From positions 2,535,501-2,599,500 of the forward strand of contig NZ_CP077089.1 in assembly GCF_014268445.2 (NCBI RefSeq): 64,000 nt of DNA. Direction: 5' to 3'. The position numbers were made by a program, and so were the translations under genes. This DNA is from Pseudomonas tensinigenes (GTDB taxonomy: Bacteria > Pseudomonadota > Gammaproteobacteria > Pseudomonadales > Pseudomonadaceae). Position 1 is the stretch's first letter, and each line of letters begins with the position of its first letter. This document shows positions 34,412-44,133 of this stretch, one piece after another. Under the pieces are notes generated by a model. It saw only the letters and a program-made list of their open reading frames with translations. It did no database searches and was not told the origin of the DNA.

Positions 34412-34626
34412 GATGAAATCTCCTTGCAGGACGTGAATTCGTCCGAGTGAGGAGAAGGTTACTGTTTACTGGATTGCGCAATAAGTAGATGAAAATTGAA
34501 AGACTGTCCCTTTCAGGTTGACAGTTTTGCGATAGCCGTCACACAAAACTTTTGCGCTCAAACGGCTACAGTTGGCCATAATGTCTGGCCTGTCTCATGT
34601 TTCTTTGATTGAAGTGATGTCTGCCC

Positions 34627-35577
34627 ATGAAAACCGTGGCAATGGTGCTGTTCCCCGACTTTCTCCTGCTCGACATGGCTGGGCCATTGGAGGTTTTTTC
34701 GGTTGCCAATCGCTACCTGAAACCCGATGCGCACTATCAATTGATCACGCTTGGCATCGAGCGTGGCCCACTTCGGGCGTCCAATGGTGTGTTGGTGCAT
34801 GCCGACCAAACTATCGACGACAACACCGAACATTATGACCTGCTGTTGGTACCGGGCGGCCCGGGTGCCTACAACCAACAATTTCCGTCGTTGTTCGCCT
34901 GGCTCAAAGGTGCTGTTCAGCGCGTCGACTATTACGGTTCGATCTGCACTGGCGCGTTTGTATTGGGTCATGCCGGCTTGCTTGACGGTTACCGTGTAAC
35001 CACGCACTGGAACTACACCGAACGCCTGATCAAGGGGTTCCCGAAAGCCCATGTCGCGACCGATCAGATCTTTGTCGAAGATCGCAATCTGATTACCTCG
35101 GGTGGCGTCACTGCCGGTATCGATATGGCGCTGGCCGTGGTCGCCCGTGATCACGGCAAGAAACTCGCCCAGGATGTAGCCAAAGTCCTGCTGGTGGTGA
35201 TGAAGCGGCAGGGCGGGCAGGCGCAGTTCAGTCCACTGATGGCTGCCGTGGCACCACAGGACACGCCGATCACTCGCGCGCAGAGTTACGTGCTGGAACA
35301 CCTCGACGAAGCGTTCACTGTCGAGCGCATGGCCGCTATTGCCAATATGAGCGCGCGGCATTTCGCGCGGGTGTTCACCCGTGACATCAATATGACGCCG
35401 ATGGAATTTCTGCAGAATGCGCGCATTGATTGCGCGCGGAATCTGCTGGAAACCAGTGATCTGCCGCTTAAAACCGTGGCTTATAAAAGTGGTTTCGGCA
35501 GTGTGCGGCACATGCGTTCGCTGTTCGCTGAAAAGCTCGGCCTGACCCCCGTGCAATACCGCGAACAGTTCAGTTAG
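34627..35577 (+). CDS. GlxA-type AraC regulator with DJ-1/PfpI domain
   Basis: The 316-residue protein has an N-terminal DJ-1/PfpI domain with the nucleophile-elbow-like SICTGAFVLG and a C-terminal AraC DNA-binding domain (about residues 215-316, AFTVERMAAIANMSARHFARVF and the second helix pair FGSVRHMRSLF). Such proteins regulate catabolic genes. No neighbour reveals its target. Confidence 0.9.
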   Translation: MKTVAMVLFPDFLLLDMAGPLEVFSVANRYLKPDAHYQLITLGIERGPLRASNGVLVHADQTIDDNTEHYDLLLVPGGPGAYNQQFPSLFAWLKGAVQRVDYYGSICTGAFVLGHAGLLDGYRVTTHWNYTERLIKGFPKAHVATDQIFVEDRNLITSGGVTAGIDMALAVVARDHGKKLAQDVAKVLLVVMKRQGGQAQFSPLMAAVAPQDTPITRAQSYVLEHLDEAFTVERMAAIANMSARHFARVFTRDINMTPMEFLQNARIDCARNLLETSDLPLKTVAYKSGFGSVRHMRSLFAEKLGLTPVQYREQFS

Positions 35578-35667
35578 AGCGCTTGTGTCCGTCTGGCGCA
35601 CCCGGATGTCCGTGCGGCGCCCCGTGTAGCGGTTGTCGCGTCAGCTGAGGCTGCCAAGATAGTTGGC

Positions 35668-37125
35668 ATGGATAGCCTCAACGATTTGAACATGGCATCG
35701 GTGCTGTATTTCGGCCCCTACGCCTTCCACTTGCGCCAACGGCTGATACTCGATGGAGATCGGCCGTTGCGCATGGGCGGTCGTGCGCTGGACATTCTGC
35801 AAGTGCTGGTCGAACGTGCAGGTCGAGTGGTGCGAAAGGAGCAATTAATCGCCCTGGTGTGGCCGACGTCGGTGGTCGAAGAGATCAACCTGCGGGTGCA
35901 CATCGCGGCGCTCCGTCGGGCCTTGGGGGATGGCGAAAACGGTCAGCGTTACATCGTTAACGTGCCGCAATGCGGTTACAGCTTTGTTGCCCCGGTCCGT
36001 TGTGACAGTGCCGCGCAAGTACTCTTCGAGGGCCTGCAAACGCCCAGGCATAATTTGTCTGCGCGACTGACCCCAGTCGCCGGGCGTGACTCGCTGGTCG
36101 GCGGGCTGGTTCGACGAATGCCGCTGTGTCGACTGATGACCGTCACGGGCGCGGCTGGTGTGGGTAAATCCACTGTCGCGTTGCGGGTCGCGGAACTGCT
36201 GTTGCAGTACTACAGAGACGGCGTATGGCAGATCGATCTGAGCTTGATCGACGACAACACACCGCTGCTCGATCATGTGCTGCGCACCTTGGAAAGCGAC
36301 TTGACCGGACTGTCGACTCGCCATGCATTGCTGATACTGGATAACGCTGACCATCGGCGCGATGCCTGCAGAGCAGCGGTAGAAACGTTGCTTGACGCGG
36401 CGCCTCGACTGTCGATTCTCGCCACCAGCCGCGAAGCCTTGCAGGTCAGTCTGGAAACCGTTCAGTGCGTACCACCGCTGGCGATCCCGAAACGCTCGGC
36501 AGGCGATTGCATCACTGAAGCCATGGGGCATTCGTCGGTGCAGTTGTTCGTCAGCCGTGCCCGGGCTCGACAGCATGATTTCCGCTTGCGCGAGCAGGAT
36601 GTCAAAGCCGTGCTTGAGATCTGTCGCCAGCTCGACGGTTTGCCCTTGGCGATCGAACTGGCCGCGGCGCAGATCGATGCATTGGCGTTGGTGGGCTTGC
36701 AGGCGCAAATGGCCAATGGTCTGCAAGTGCTCAGCCACGGTCGGCGCACCGCTGTGCTACGCCACCAATCGATGCAGGCGGCCCTCGACTGGAGCTATCA
36801 ACGCCTGAGCGAGCAAGAGCAACGCGCGCTGCAGCGTTTATCGGTGTTCAAAATGGCGTTTACCCTGGAGGCGGCGCTGGCGGTGATCAGTTGTCCGCAA
36901 CTGGCGTCATCGCCGCTTGCCGCGCTCATTGACGGCCTGGCGCGCAAGTCATTGCTGGTGGTGGAGCGGGGTGGCAGTGCAGGCCGGTACCGAATGCTCA
37001 ATACCACCCGCTGTTATGCCCGCGAACAGCTTGATCGCAGCGGGGAAGGGATTGAGCTTGAACGCCGACATGCGCGTTACATCAACCGAATTCGCCAGGC
37101 CTCATGCGTGCACGTGCTCGCTTAA
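35668..37125 (+). CDS. Short STAND-type regulator: winged helix plus NB-ARC-like ATPase
   Basis: The 485-residue protein begins with an OmpR-type winged helix (residues about 10-105, ending GYSFVAPV) and continues with a STAND ATPase, Walker A GAAGVGKST from residue 161, Walker B LLILDNADH, and a winged-helix linker. It ends where its longer neighbour goes on into a helical repeat region, so it has no sensor. The last 24 bases overlap, antisense, the end of that neighbour. It is either a truncated paralogue or a minimal form. Confidence 0.82.
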   Translation: MDSLNDLNMASVLYFGPYAFHLRQRLILDGDRPLRMGGRALDILQVLVERAGRVVRKEQLIALVWPTSVVEEINLRVHIAALRRALGDGENGQRYIVNVPQCGYSFVAPVRCDSAAQVLFEGLQTPRHNLSARLTPVAGRDSLVGGLVRRMPLCRLMTVTGAAGVGKSTVALRVAELLLQYYRDGVWQIDLSLIDDNTPLLDHVLRTLESDLTGLSTRHALLILDNADHRRDACRAAVETLLDAAPRLSILATSREALQVSLETVQCVPPLAIPKRSAGDCITEAMGHSSVQLFVSRARARQHDFRLREQDVKAVLEICRQLDGLPLAIELAAAQIDALALVGLQAQMANGLQVLSHGRRTAVLRHQSMQAALDWSYQRLSEQEQRALQRLSVFKMAFTLEAALAVISCPQLASSPLAALIDGLARKSLLVVERGGSAGRYRMLNTTRCYAREQLDRSGEGIELERRHARYINRIRQASCVHVLA

Positions 37126-39993
37126 TTCGTCGATCAGCAAGCGCACCTTGCGCAAGTCCGGGGTCGCATAGCCCTCGGTGAAGCGTTGGTAGATCGGCGT
37201 GAGCAAATCCAACGCCTCGCGGCAGCGCGATTGGCGTTGCCAGAGTTGCGCGAGTGACGTGGCACTGCGCAGTTCCCAGGCGAGCGCGCCTTGGGTGCGG
37301 GCGATGGCCAGGGATTGTTGCAGGAGTGCTTCGGCTTCCTGAATGGCCCCTTCGCGAGCAGGCTCGCTCCCACAGAGATTTTGGGTGTACTCAGACCCCA
37401 TGTGGGAGCGAGCCTGCTCGCGAAGGGGCCCGTCCAGACAACCCAGATAGTCATTCAATAACGCATCAGCCCGAGCCCGCAGGATTTCCGCCGTGCTCCA
37501 CCCCGCATCCCCACTCAACGCCCGCACAAGCAGCGCGTCATCCACAAAGCGGCCATCCAGCGTGACCATGATTTCCCGAATCAGTCCTCCGCTGCTGTCC
37601 GTCGGCATCGGCGCCTTGGCTTGCGCGTCAATCACCTGCGCGTAGTGCCGCGCCCACGTATTGAACAGCAGCACCGAATGTTTCTGCGATTGCTCCAGCA
37701 ACAGTTGCAACAATGCCCGGGCGTTCTGCTCATCGCCGTTGTAATGGGCGATCAGGCAACTGGCCAGCGCCAGGGTGTAGCAAATCGAAGTGCCATGGTC
37801 GATCTGCACCGCAATATCCAGGGCCAGCCGTGCCGTATGCCACGCTTGCTCCGGCAAACCCTGCAGCCATAGCACCCGCGCCAACACCGTCAGCGACGCG
37901 ACACTCTGGTCGTACTGCACGCCAAAACCGTGAGTGAAGCGGTTGACATGGCCGCTGTGCGCCATGCGCTGCAGCACCTGCTCGGCATGAATGCGCGCCT
38001 GCGGTTGGTCGCCGGCATAGTGCAGGGCCAAAACCCGCAAGCGGTGGGTGCTCAGCGACAACAGCGGGTCGCCGTGCAGACCGAGGCGGTCGAAGTGCTC
38101 ACTCTGTGCCAGCGCCATGCGATAGTGGCCGCAGCTGAGGTTGACCGCCATGTGTCCGGACACCGCGCGCAATTGCCCGGCGACATCGTCATGTTCGTGG
38201 GCCAACTGGCGGGCCTCGGCGAACGCTTCGATGGTTTCCGGGGTGCCGCCCCACGTGTGATAGCAGGCACTGCCGAGGGCCAGTTTCAGGGAGATTTTCA
38301 GGCGCGGGCAGGGTTCGCCCAGTTCGTCAAACAGGCTCAGCGCCCGCCGTACATAGCTGCCGTATTCCTTGAGCAGCGACAACTCCTGCCACAAAGGCGC
38401 CGACGCCGCTGCCAGGCGAATTCCCAATCCGCCCGGGCCGACACCGTTGAGGCTCCAGTCCAGCGCCGCGCGCAAATCTTCCAGGCCTCGGGCATAGCGT
38501 TCGATCCACAACGCCGTTGGCGTGTTGTCCCAATCGTTTTGCGCCTGCTGCATCAACGCCAGACAGCGTTCAGCATGGCGTTCACGGGTTTCCTCGCATT
38601 CGGCGGCATGGTCGAGTTTTTCCAAGGCATAACGGCGGGTCGTGTCGAGCAGGCGATAGAACACCTCTTCATCACCGACCTCGACGCTGAGCAGGGATTT
38701 GGCCACCAGTTGGCTGATCGACACAAACACCATGCTGGGGTCGATTTGTTGGCCAACGATCACCGCCGCCGCTGACTCCAGGGTAAACCCTCCGCGAAAC
38801 ACGCCGAGACGGCGCAGACAGGTTTGCTCGCAACCGTCTAGCAGATTGAAACTCCAGTCCAGCGTAGCGCGCAGGGTGAGGTGGCGTTCAAGACTGCTTT
38901 GATTGCCCGCCGCCAACGGCGCCAGGCGCCCCTGCAACTGGCTCAGCAGACCGTCCAGGCCCAGTTCGGCGACCTGCGCAGCCGCCAGCTCCAGCGCCAG
39001 GGGAATGCCGTCGAGGCGGTGGCAGATCTCGATCACTTGCGGCAACTGCGCGTCGCTCAGTTCAAAGCTTTCCTGCGCGGCCGTGACCCGTTCGATGAAC
39101 AGCTGCAGCGCCGAGAAGCTCAGCGCTTGCTCGCGATTCAATATCGCTGGCATCGACGGGTATTCGAGGGAATCCAGACGCTGCACGAATTCGCCTTCGG
39201 CTCGCAGACTCTCGCGGCTGGTAGCGAGGATATGCACCTGCGGTGCGCCGCGCAGAATGCTTTCGCTGAGCGCCGCGACGGCATCGATCAGGTGTTCGCA
39301 GTTGTCGAGCAGTAACAGCATTTGTCGCTGTTGCAGACCATTGACCAGCGCCGCCAGTGGATCGCCTTCGATTAACGCCAGATCGAGCAGGGTGGCCAGG
39401 TGCGAGCAAATCAGCCGAGGATCCTTGAGCGGTGCCAGGTCCAGCAGCCGAATACCGTCGCGGTAATGGCCGATCAACTGTTCGGCCACGCGCAAGGCCA
39501 CCGTGGTTTTACCGATCCCGCCGGGGCCAACCAAGGTGATGCAGCGTTGGCGTGGCAACTGCGTCATCAAACTGTCGACCAGCGGCTGGCGGCCGATCAT
39601 GCGCGTGCGCCGCAAGGGCAAATTGTGCCGACCGCCAGCATCGCCCACAGGACGCTCCTCCATGGATTGCGGTAAAACCGGGGCGACGAAACTGTAACCG
39701 CGTTGCGCCACGGTGATGATGTAACGCTGCCCGGCCTGACCATCACCGAGAGCCTTGCGTAACGCCGCCATGTGTACACGCAAGTTGATGTCTTCGACCA
39801 CGCTGTCCGGCCAGACCCCGGCCATCAATTGCTGTTTGCTCACTACTTCGCCGGCGTGGGCCAGCAGAATCAGGAGGATGTCCATCGCCCGTCGACCGAG
39901 TCGCAACGGCTGTTCGCCTTCGAGCACCCGTCGTTGTCCGGGATGAATCCGATAGGGGCCAAACCCGAGGGCCTGATTCGGGGAAAGACTCAA
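37102..39993 (-). CDS. STAND-type regulator with C-terminal TPR-like region
   Basis: The protein of about 963 residues has a winged helix (FGPYRIHPGQRRVLEG to GYSFVAPV), a STAND ATPase (GPGGIGKTT, LLLLDNCEHL) and a long helical-repeat region like AfsR/MalT-type regulators. The TTG at 39993 is preferred: AGGAG lies seven bases upstream and it gives the same N-terminus as the paralogue at 35668. The frame is open further, to a TTG at 40122 that overlaps the AraC stop. A REPIN lies inside the coding region at 37345-37430 and is read in frame. Confidence 0.85.
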   Translation of the reverse strand: MSLSPNQALGFGPYRIHPGQRRVLEGEQPLRLGRRAMDILLILLAHAGEVVSKQQLMAGVWPDSVVEDINLRVHMAALRKALGDGQAGQRYIITVAQRGYSFVAPVLPQSMEERPVGDAGGRHNLPLRRTRMIGRQPLVDSLMTQLPRQRCITLVGPGGIGKTTVALRVAEQLIGHYRDGIRLLDLAPLKDPRLICSHLATLLDLALIEGDPLAALVNGLQQRQMLLLLDNCEHLIDAVAALSESILRGAPQVHILATSRESLRAEGEFVQRLDSLEYPSMPAILNREQALSFSALQLFIERVTAAQESFELSDAQLPQVIEICHRLDGIPLALELAAAQVAELGLDGLLSQLQGRLAPLAAGNQSSLERHLTLRATLDWSFNLLDGCEQTCLRRLGVFRGGFTLESAAAVIVGQQIDPSMVFVSISQLVAKSLLSVEVGDEEVFYRLLDTTRRYALEKLDHAAECEETRERHAERCLALMQQAQNDWDNTPTALWIERYARGLEDLRAALDWSLNGVGPGGLGIRLAAASAPLWQELSLLKEYGSYVRRALSLFDELGEPCPRLKISLKLALGSACYHTWGGTPETIEAFAEARQLAHEHDDVAGQLRAVSGHMAVNLSCGHYRMALAQSEHFDRLGLHGDPLLSLSTHRLRVLALHYAGDQPQARIHAEQVLQRMAHSGHVNRFTHGFGVQYDQSVASLTVLARVLWLQGLPEQAWHTARLALDIAVQIDHGTSICYTLALASCLIAHYNGDEQNARALLQLLLEQSQKHSVLLFNTWARHYAQVIDAQAKAPMPTDSSGGLIREIMVTLDGRFVDDALLVRALSGDAGWSTAEILRARADALLNDYLGCLDGPLREQARSHMGSEYTQNLCGSEPAREGAIQEAEALLQQSLAIARTQGALAWELRSATSLAQLWQRQSRCREALDLLTPIYQRFTEGYATPDLRKVRLLIDELSEHVHA
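37345..37430. repeat. REPIN inside the STAND regulator gene
   Basis: GCCCCTTCGCGAGCAGGCTC and its inverted partner ending at 37430 surround a spacer. Unlike the others it lies within a coding region, encoding the segment GPLREQARSHMGSEY...GSEPAREG. Confidence 0.93.
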
Positions 39994-40118
39994 CAGCTCA
40001 CTCCTGCGGTGCTGCGGCGGACAGAGCGGAGTAGTGCCAGGCGTTAGCGCAGGCCTTCTAATCCGGGGTGTTCCGGCATAATCCTCAGGTTTGAGCGTCA
40101 GTGCAACGGGTGTCGCGA

Positions 40119-40550
40119 TCAAAACACGGCGGGTTGTGAACGGTGGACTTTGGGTTCGCGCATGACCTGGCAGCGCCAGGCAAACGGATTGATGCCTTCG
40201 CTACGAGTGAACATATGGCAGAAATGCGCCTGATCGCAGAACCCGCACTCCAGGCTGATTTGCGTCAGGCTCAAGTCAGTGTGGCGGATCAACAGCTTGG
40301 CTCGGGCCAGGCGCTGGGTGCGAATCCAGTCCTGCGGCGATAATCCGGTGCTGCATTTGAAGGCGCGGGAAAAATGGCTGCGTGACAGTGAACAGGCGCG
40401 GGCCAGTTCGGTGACCTCAAGGCTTTCGCCCAGACGTTCGAGGATCAGTTGTTTGACCTGTCGTTCACGTTGCGGACTGAGTCCGCCGACCCCGGTCTTG
40501 CGTGGTTCGTTGGCAGGGGCGAGGGCGACGCTGTGCTGTAAGTGAGCCAT
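40119..40550 (-). CDS. AraC-family regulator, single DNA-binding domain
   Basis: The 143-residue protein is little more than the two helix-turn-helix motifs (LEVTELARACSLSRSHFSRAFK and LSLTQISLECGFCDQAHFCHMF). No ligand domain is present. Start at ATG 40550; a GTG at 40580 is possible. It lies just upstream of the long STAND gene on the same strand. Confidence 0.85.
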   Translation of the reverse strand: MAHLQHSVALAPANEPRKTGVGGLSPQRERQVKQLILERLGESLEVTELARACSLSRSHFSRAFKCSTGLSPQDWIRTQRLARAKLLIRHTDLSLTQISLECGFCDQAHFCHMFTRSEGINPFAWRCQVMREPKVHRSQPAVF

Positions 40551-40798
40551 GGCCAAAGTCCGTGTCGATGGGGAATGCACGGTCGGCGCATCCCCTCAGG
40601 TCAAAAAAACAACGCTGCGCAGAGGGTTTCATTGTTGGCCGGGGGCGGGAGGCTGACGAGTTAATCGTTGTTAATTCCAGCGCATTGACCTGAACTCAGC
40701 ACATCCCTGCAAGTCTGCGCCGCGCGGTTTGCGGCACGATGACTGCAAGCGTGGCGAACCGATGGGGCGTCGCAATCGGCAGGTCCAGGGGGAATCAA

Positions 40799-41782
40799 AT
40801 GAAAGGCATCTTTATAGCAGCGGCGGCGCTGACGTTCGCGCTGGTAACGTCCAGCGCCATGGCGCAGGCACCACAGCAGGGCACTCAGGCGCCGGGCTAT
40901 TTCCGCCTGGCCTTGGGGGATTACGAGGTCACCGCGTTGTTCGATGGTTACAACGACCTGTCACCGAAGCTGTTGCAGGGCATGAGTCAGGGCCAGATCC
41001 GCGCGCTGCTGGCACGTCGTTCGATTGAAACCCCGGGTGTCCAGACGGCGTTCAATGCTTTTCTGGTCAATACCGGCAAGCAACTGATTCTGGTCGACAG
41101 CGGCGCCGGACAATGCATTGGCGCCACCGCCGGGCAGCTCCTGGCGAATATGCGGGCGGCCGGCTACCAGCCAGAGCAGGTCGATACGATCTTGCTGACG
41201 CACCTGCACCTTGATCATGTCTGTGGTCTGGTCGATGCACAGAAACAAGCGTTGTTCACGAATGCCACGGTGTACGCCGCCAAGGCGGAAGCGGATTACT
41301 GGCTCGATCCGGCCGCGCTGGCCAAAGCGCCGGCCGGCGCCAAAGAGTTTTTCAGGATCGCCCAGGACTCCACGGCGGCCTACGTCGCCGCCGGGCGTTT
41401 CAAAACGTTCGTCGCTGGCCAGTCGCCGTTGCCGGGATTAGTCGAAGCGACACTCGAAGCCGGCCATACGCCGGGCAGCACCACCTACCGTTTCACCTCG
41501 CAGAACCAGAGCATCGTTTTCATGGGGGATCTGGTGCATAACCTGGCTGTGCAGTTTGAGCATCCGGAAGTGTCAATCGGCTTTGATGTCAACAGTGCGC
41601 AAGCGATCAACGCGCGTCAGGCAGTCTTCAGTGCGGCGGTGGCCAGCAAGACGTGGGTGACGGCGGCGCACCTGCCGTTCCCGGGCATCGGTCACATCAC
41701 CGCGCAAGGCAAACACTTTCAGTGGGTGCCCGTGGAATACGGTCCGTACAAGCGCGCGGCCAAGGTGCCGTTAATCGAGTAA
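40799..41782 (+). CDS. Exported metallo-beta-lactamase-fold hydrolase
   Basis: The 327-residue precursor has a signal peptide ending AMA and the metal motif HLHLDH from residue 135 (HxHxDH), then the later Asp in FMGDLVHN and His in EAGHTPGSTTY. The fold covers lactonases and other hydrolases. The ATG at 40799 has AGGGGGA upstream. A LysR gene follows on the same strand and may control it. Confidence 0.87.
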   Translation: MKGIFIAAAALTFALVTSSAMAQAPQQGTQAPGYFRLALGDYEVTALFDGYNDLSPKLLQGMSQGQIRALLARRSIETPGVQTAFNAFLVNTGKQLILVDSGAGQCIGATAGQLLANMRAAGYQPEQVDTILLTHLHLDHVCGLVDAQKQALFTNATVYAAKAEADYWLDPAALAKAPAGAKEFFRIAQDSTAAYVAAGRFKTFVAGQSPLPGLVEATLEAGHTPGSTTYRFTSQNQSIVFMGDLVHNLAVQFEHPEVSIGFDVNSAQAINARQAVFSAAVASKTWVTAAHLPFPGIGHITAQGKHFQWVPVEYGPYKRAAKVPLIE

Positions 41783-41830
41783 AGTGCGCAGCGCCCACCC
41801 GCAAAAACAGCTGACACCGAAAAGGAAAAC

Positions 41831-42760
41831 ATGCCCATGAACCGTAACGATCTGCGTCGCGTCGACATGAACCTGCTGGTGATTTTCGAAGCGCTGATGT
41901 TCGAAAAGAACCTGACCCGCGTCGCCGAAAAACTGTTCATGGGGCAACCGGCCGTCAGTGCTGCGTTGGGGCGTTTGCGCGATCTGTTCGACGATCCGCT
42001 ACTGCTGCGCAACGGTCGCAGCATGGAGCCGACCGCGCGGGCGCTGGCGATTCTCAAAGAGCTGCAACCGGCGATGGACGTCATTTCTGGCGCGGTCAGC
42101 CGGGCCAAGGAGTTCGAACCGGCAAGCAGTTGCGATGTTTTTCGCATCGGTTTGTCAGACGACGCCGAGTTTGGTCTGTTCCCGCCGCTTTTACGCCAGC
42201 TTCAGCAGGAAGCACCGGGGATTGTCGTGGTCGTGCGCCGCGCCAATTACTTGTTGATGCCGGCACTGTTGGCCTCTGGAGAAATCTCCGTCGGCGTCAG
42301 TTACACCACTGAATTGCCGGCCAACGCCAAACGCAAAAAACTGCGCGACATTCCCTGCAAAGTCCTGCGCGGCGATGACCGCCCGGGGCCGCTGACCCTC
42401 GACGAATACTGCGAACGCCCGCACGCGATGGTGTCGTTCTCCGGCGACCTGAGCGGCAATATCGACATGGACCTGGCCAAGGTCGGCCGTTCGCGCCGCG
42501 TGGTGTTGGGCGTGCCGCAATTCAGCGGGTTGCGCGCCTTGCTCGCCGGCACCGAGATGATCGCCACCGTGCCGGATTACGCCGCGTGCGCGCTGGTTGA
42601 GGGCTGTGCCTTGCGCGCCGAAGATCCACCGTTTCCGATCGATGCGGCGCAATTGTCGATGGCGTGGAGCGGGGTGCATGACAACGATCCGGCGGAGAAA
42701 TGGCTGCGCTCGCGGATCAGCCAGTTCATGGCGGCGCCGCTGGATATTCCAGTGATTTGA
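41831..42760 (+). CDS. LysR-family regulator
   Basis: The 309-residue protein has the NodD/PcpR-like N-terminus DLRRVDMNLLVIFEALMFEKNLTRVAEKLFMGQPAVSAALGRLR in overlapping pieces, and a LysR effector domain. AAAGGAAAAC precedes the ATG. It is 48 bases after the metallo-hydrolase gene. Confidence 0.88.
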   Translation: MPMNRNDLRRVDMNLLVIFEALMFEKNLTRVAEKLFMGQPAVSAALGRLRDLFDDPLLLRNGRSMEPTARALAILKELQPAMDVISGAVSRAKEFEPASSCDVFRIGLSDDAEFGLFPPLLRQLQQEAPGIVVVVRRANYLLMPALLASGEISVGVSYTTELPANAKRKKLRDIPCKVLRGDDRPGPLTLDEYCERPHAMVSFSGDLSGNIDMDLAKVGRSRRVVLGVPQFSGLRALLAGTEMIATVPDYAACALVEGCALRAEDPPFPIDAAQLSMAWSGVHDNDPAEKWLRSRISQFMAAPLDIPVI

Positions 42761-42794
42761 ATCCCTGACAAAATTCCAGCAAGCACGCAAACCC

Positions 42795-42887
42795 CCTGTG
42801 GGAGCGAGCCTGCTCGCGAAAGCGGTGTGTCATTCAAAGCATTTATCAACTGACCCGACGCCTTCGCGAGCAGGCTCGCTCCCACAT
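42795..42887. repeat. REPIN (CGCGAGCAGGCTC type), first of the array
   Basis: CTGTGGGAGCGAGCCTGCTC and its inverted partner, about 90 bases apart end to end. Confidence 0.9.
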
Positions 42888-43275
42888 TGGCTCGGTGCGA
42901 TCCATAGATTTTCGGTGGTTTAAACATCGCTGTTTAAGCAACACCCACAGACACTCTTTCAGGCTGCGCAACCTTGCGCCTTTGCCTACAGCTACGCCAG
43001 AATCCGCCGGCTTGTGCGCTTGTGGTCAGGTCTCTATCGTTTGGTGGTCGCTGAAAACTCAGCGATCGGGTTTAGCGACTCGGACCAAAAAAGTGCATCA
43101 GCGCTCCATGCTTCGTTGCAGGCTATCGTCTGCACTTCGCTATGGCGGCTGTATGCGGGAGACCTTCGGGTCTACCGGGTTGCCTTTTTACCGGTTCGCT
43201 AACCTGCATACGGTCGCCACCCATCCTGTTTAGCGACAGGACGTGGTGATCCCGGCTCTAAAAAGGAGATTCACC
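42888..43275 (+). other. Structured leader of the first DUF6124-type gene
   Basis: This 388-base stretch without a convincing gene folds into many local hairpins: TCGCTGA-AAAC-TCAGCGA (43048-43065), CGGGT-TTAGCG-ACTCG (43067-43082), a long stem 43144-43159 with 43203-43218 enclosing AGACC-TTCG-GGTCT (43160-43173) and ACCGG...CCGGT (43174-43195), and CCTGT-TTAGCG-ACAGG (43225-43240). The same stems with compensatory changes are found in the second unit. AAGGAG before the gene follows. Confidence 0.7.
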
Positions 43276-43635
43276 ATGTTCAAAGTCACGCCCAACCCGC
43301 CAGACATCGACCCCACGTCCCCCTACGAATCCATCGATTCCCGAAAACTCCACGAAGCCGCCGACCGCGCCCTCGACCATTACCTCCTTCCACCCGGCTC
43401 CACGCCACCCCCACGCAGAACCCGTGGCATGTACGCCGTAACCGCTGACACCAAAAACGAAGAACTGCTGACCGATGCCAGCGAAACACTCGCCTCGGCC
43501 AAAACCATCGCCCAGGACGTCGCTCACCTGTTGCCCGCGCCGCAGCGCCGGGCGTTGTTGGGGATTGCGCAGTTGATCATGCTCGGTGAGCTGGCAGTGA
43601 ATCGGGTGCTGGATAACCTCGAGCCACCGGCCTAA
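43276..43635 (+). CDS. DUF6124-type small protein, copy 1
   Basis: The 119-residue protein starts MFKVTPNPPDIDPTSPYES and has a helical C-terminal part with a weakly hydrophobic helix (RRALLGIAQLIMLGELAVNRVL). Many pseudomonads carry several such genes, with no known function. The ATG has AAGGAG nine bases before it. An identical copy is at 44134. Confidence 0.85.
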   Translation: MFKVTPNPPDIDPTSPYESIDSRKLHEAADRALDHYLLPPGSTPPPRRTRGMYAVTADTKNEELLTDASETLASAKTIAQDVAHLLPAPQRRALLGIAQLIMLGELAVNRVLDNLEPPA

Positions 43636-43642
43636 GCACACC

Positions 43643-43735
43643 CCCTGTGGGAGCGAGCCTGCTCGCGAAAGCGGTGTGTCATTCAAAACATTTGTTAACT
43701 GACCCGGCGCCTTCGCGAGCAGGCTCGCTCCCACA
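43643..43735. repeat. REPIN, second of the array
   Basis: Same type and spacer as at 42795; lies directly after the first DUF6124-type gene. Confidence 0.9.
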
Positions 43736-44133
43736 TTGGCTCGCTGTGATCCATAGATTTTCGGTGCTTTAAACATCGCTGTTTAAGCAACACCCTCAGA
43801 CACTCTTTCAGGCTACGCAACCTTGCGCCTTTGCCTACAGCTACGCCAGAATCCGCCGGCTTGTGCGCTTGTGGTCGGGTCTCTATCGTTTGGTGGTCGC
43901 TGAATAGTTCAGCGATCGGGTTTAGCGATCCGGCTCCGACTACAGACGCAACAAACGCTTCCTTCTCGATTGTGGGGTTCCCTTTCTGCAATCGCGTCAT
44001 GGTGGCTGTGCGTGGGAGGCCGAAAGGTCTACCCGGGGTTCCTGTGACCCGGATCGCTAACCTGCGTACAGCCGCCACCCTCAACTTGTTTAGCGATAAG
44101 TCGTGGCGGCTCAGTCCTTCACGGAGATTCACC
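43736..44133 (+). other. Structured leader of the second DUF6124-type gene
   Basis: It matches the first leader closely up to CGGGT-TTAGCG-ATCCG (43917-43932), then has a different block of about 70 bases. The later stems are kept with different bases: AGGCC-GAAA-GGTCT, CCGGG...CCCGG and ACTTGT-TTAGCG-ATAAGT (44084-44101), inside an outer stem of the same shape. No convincing gene. Confidence 0.7.
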
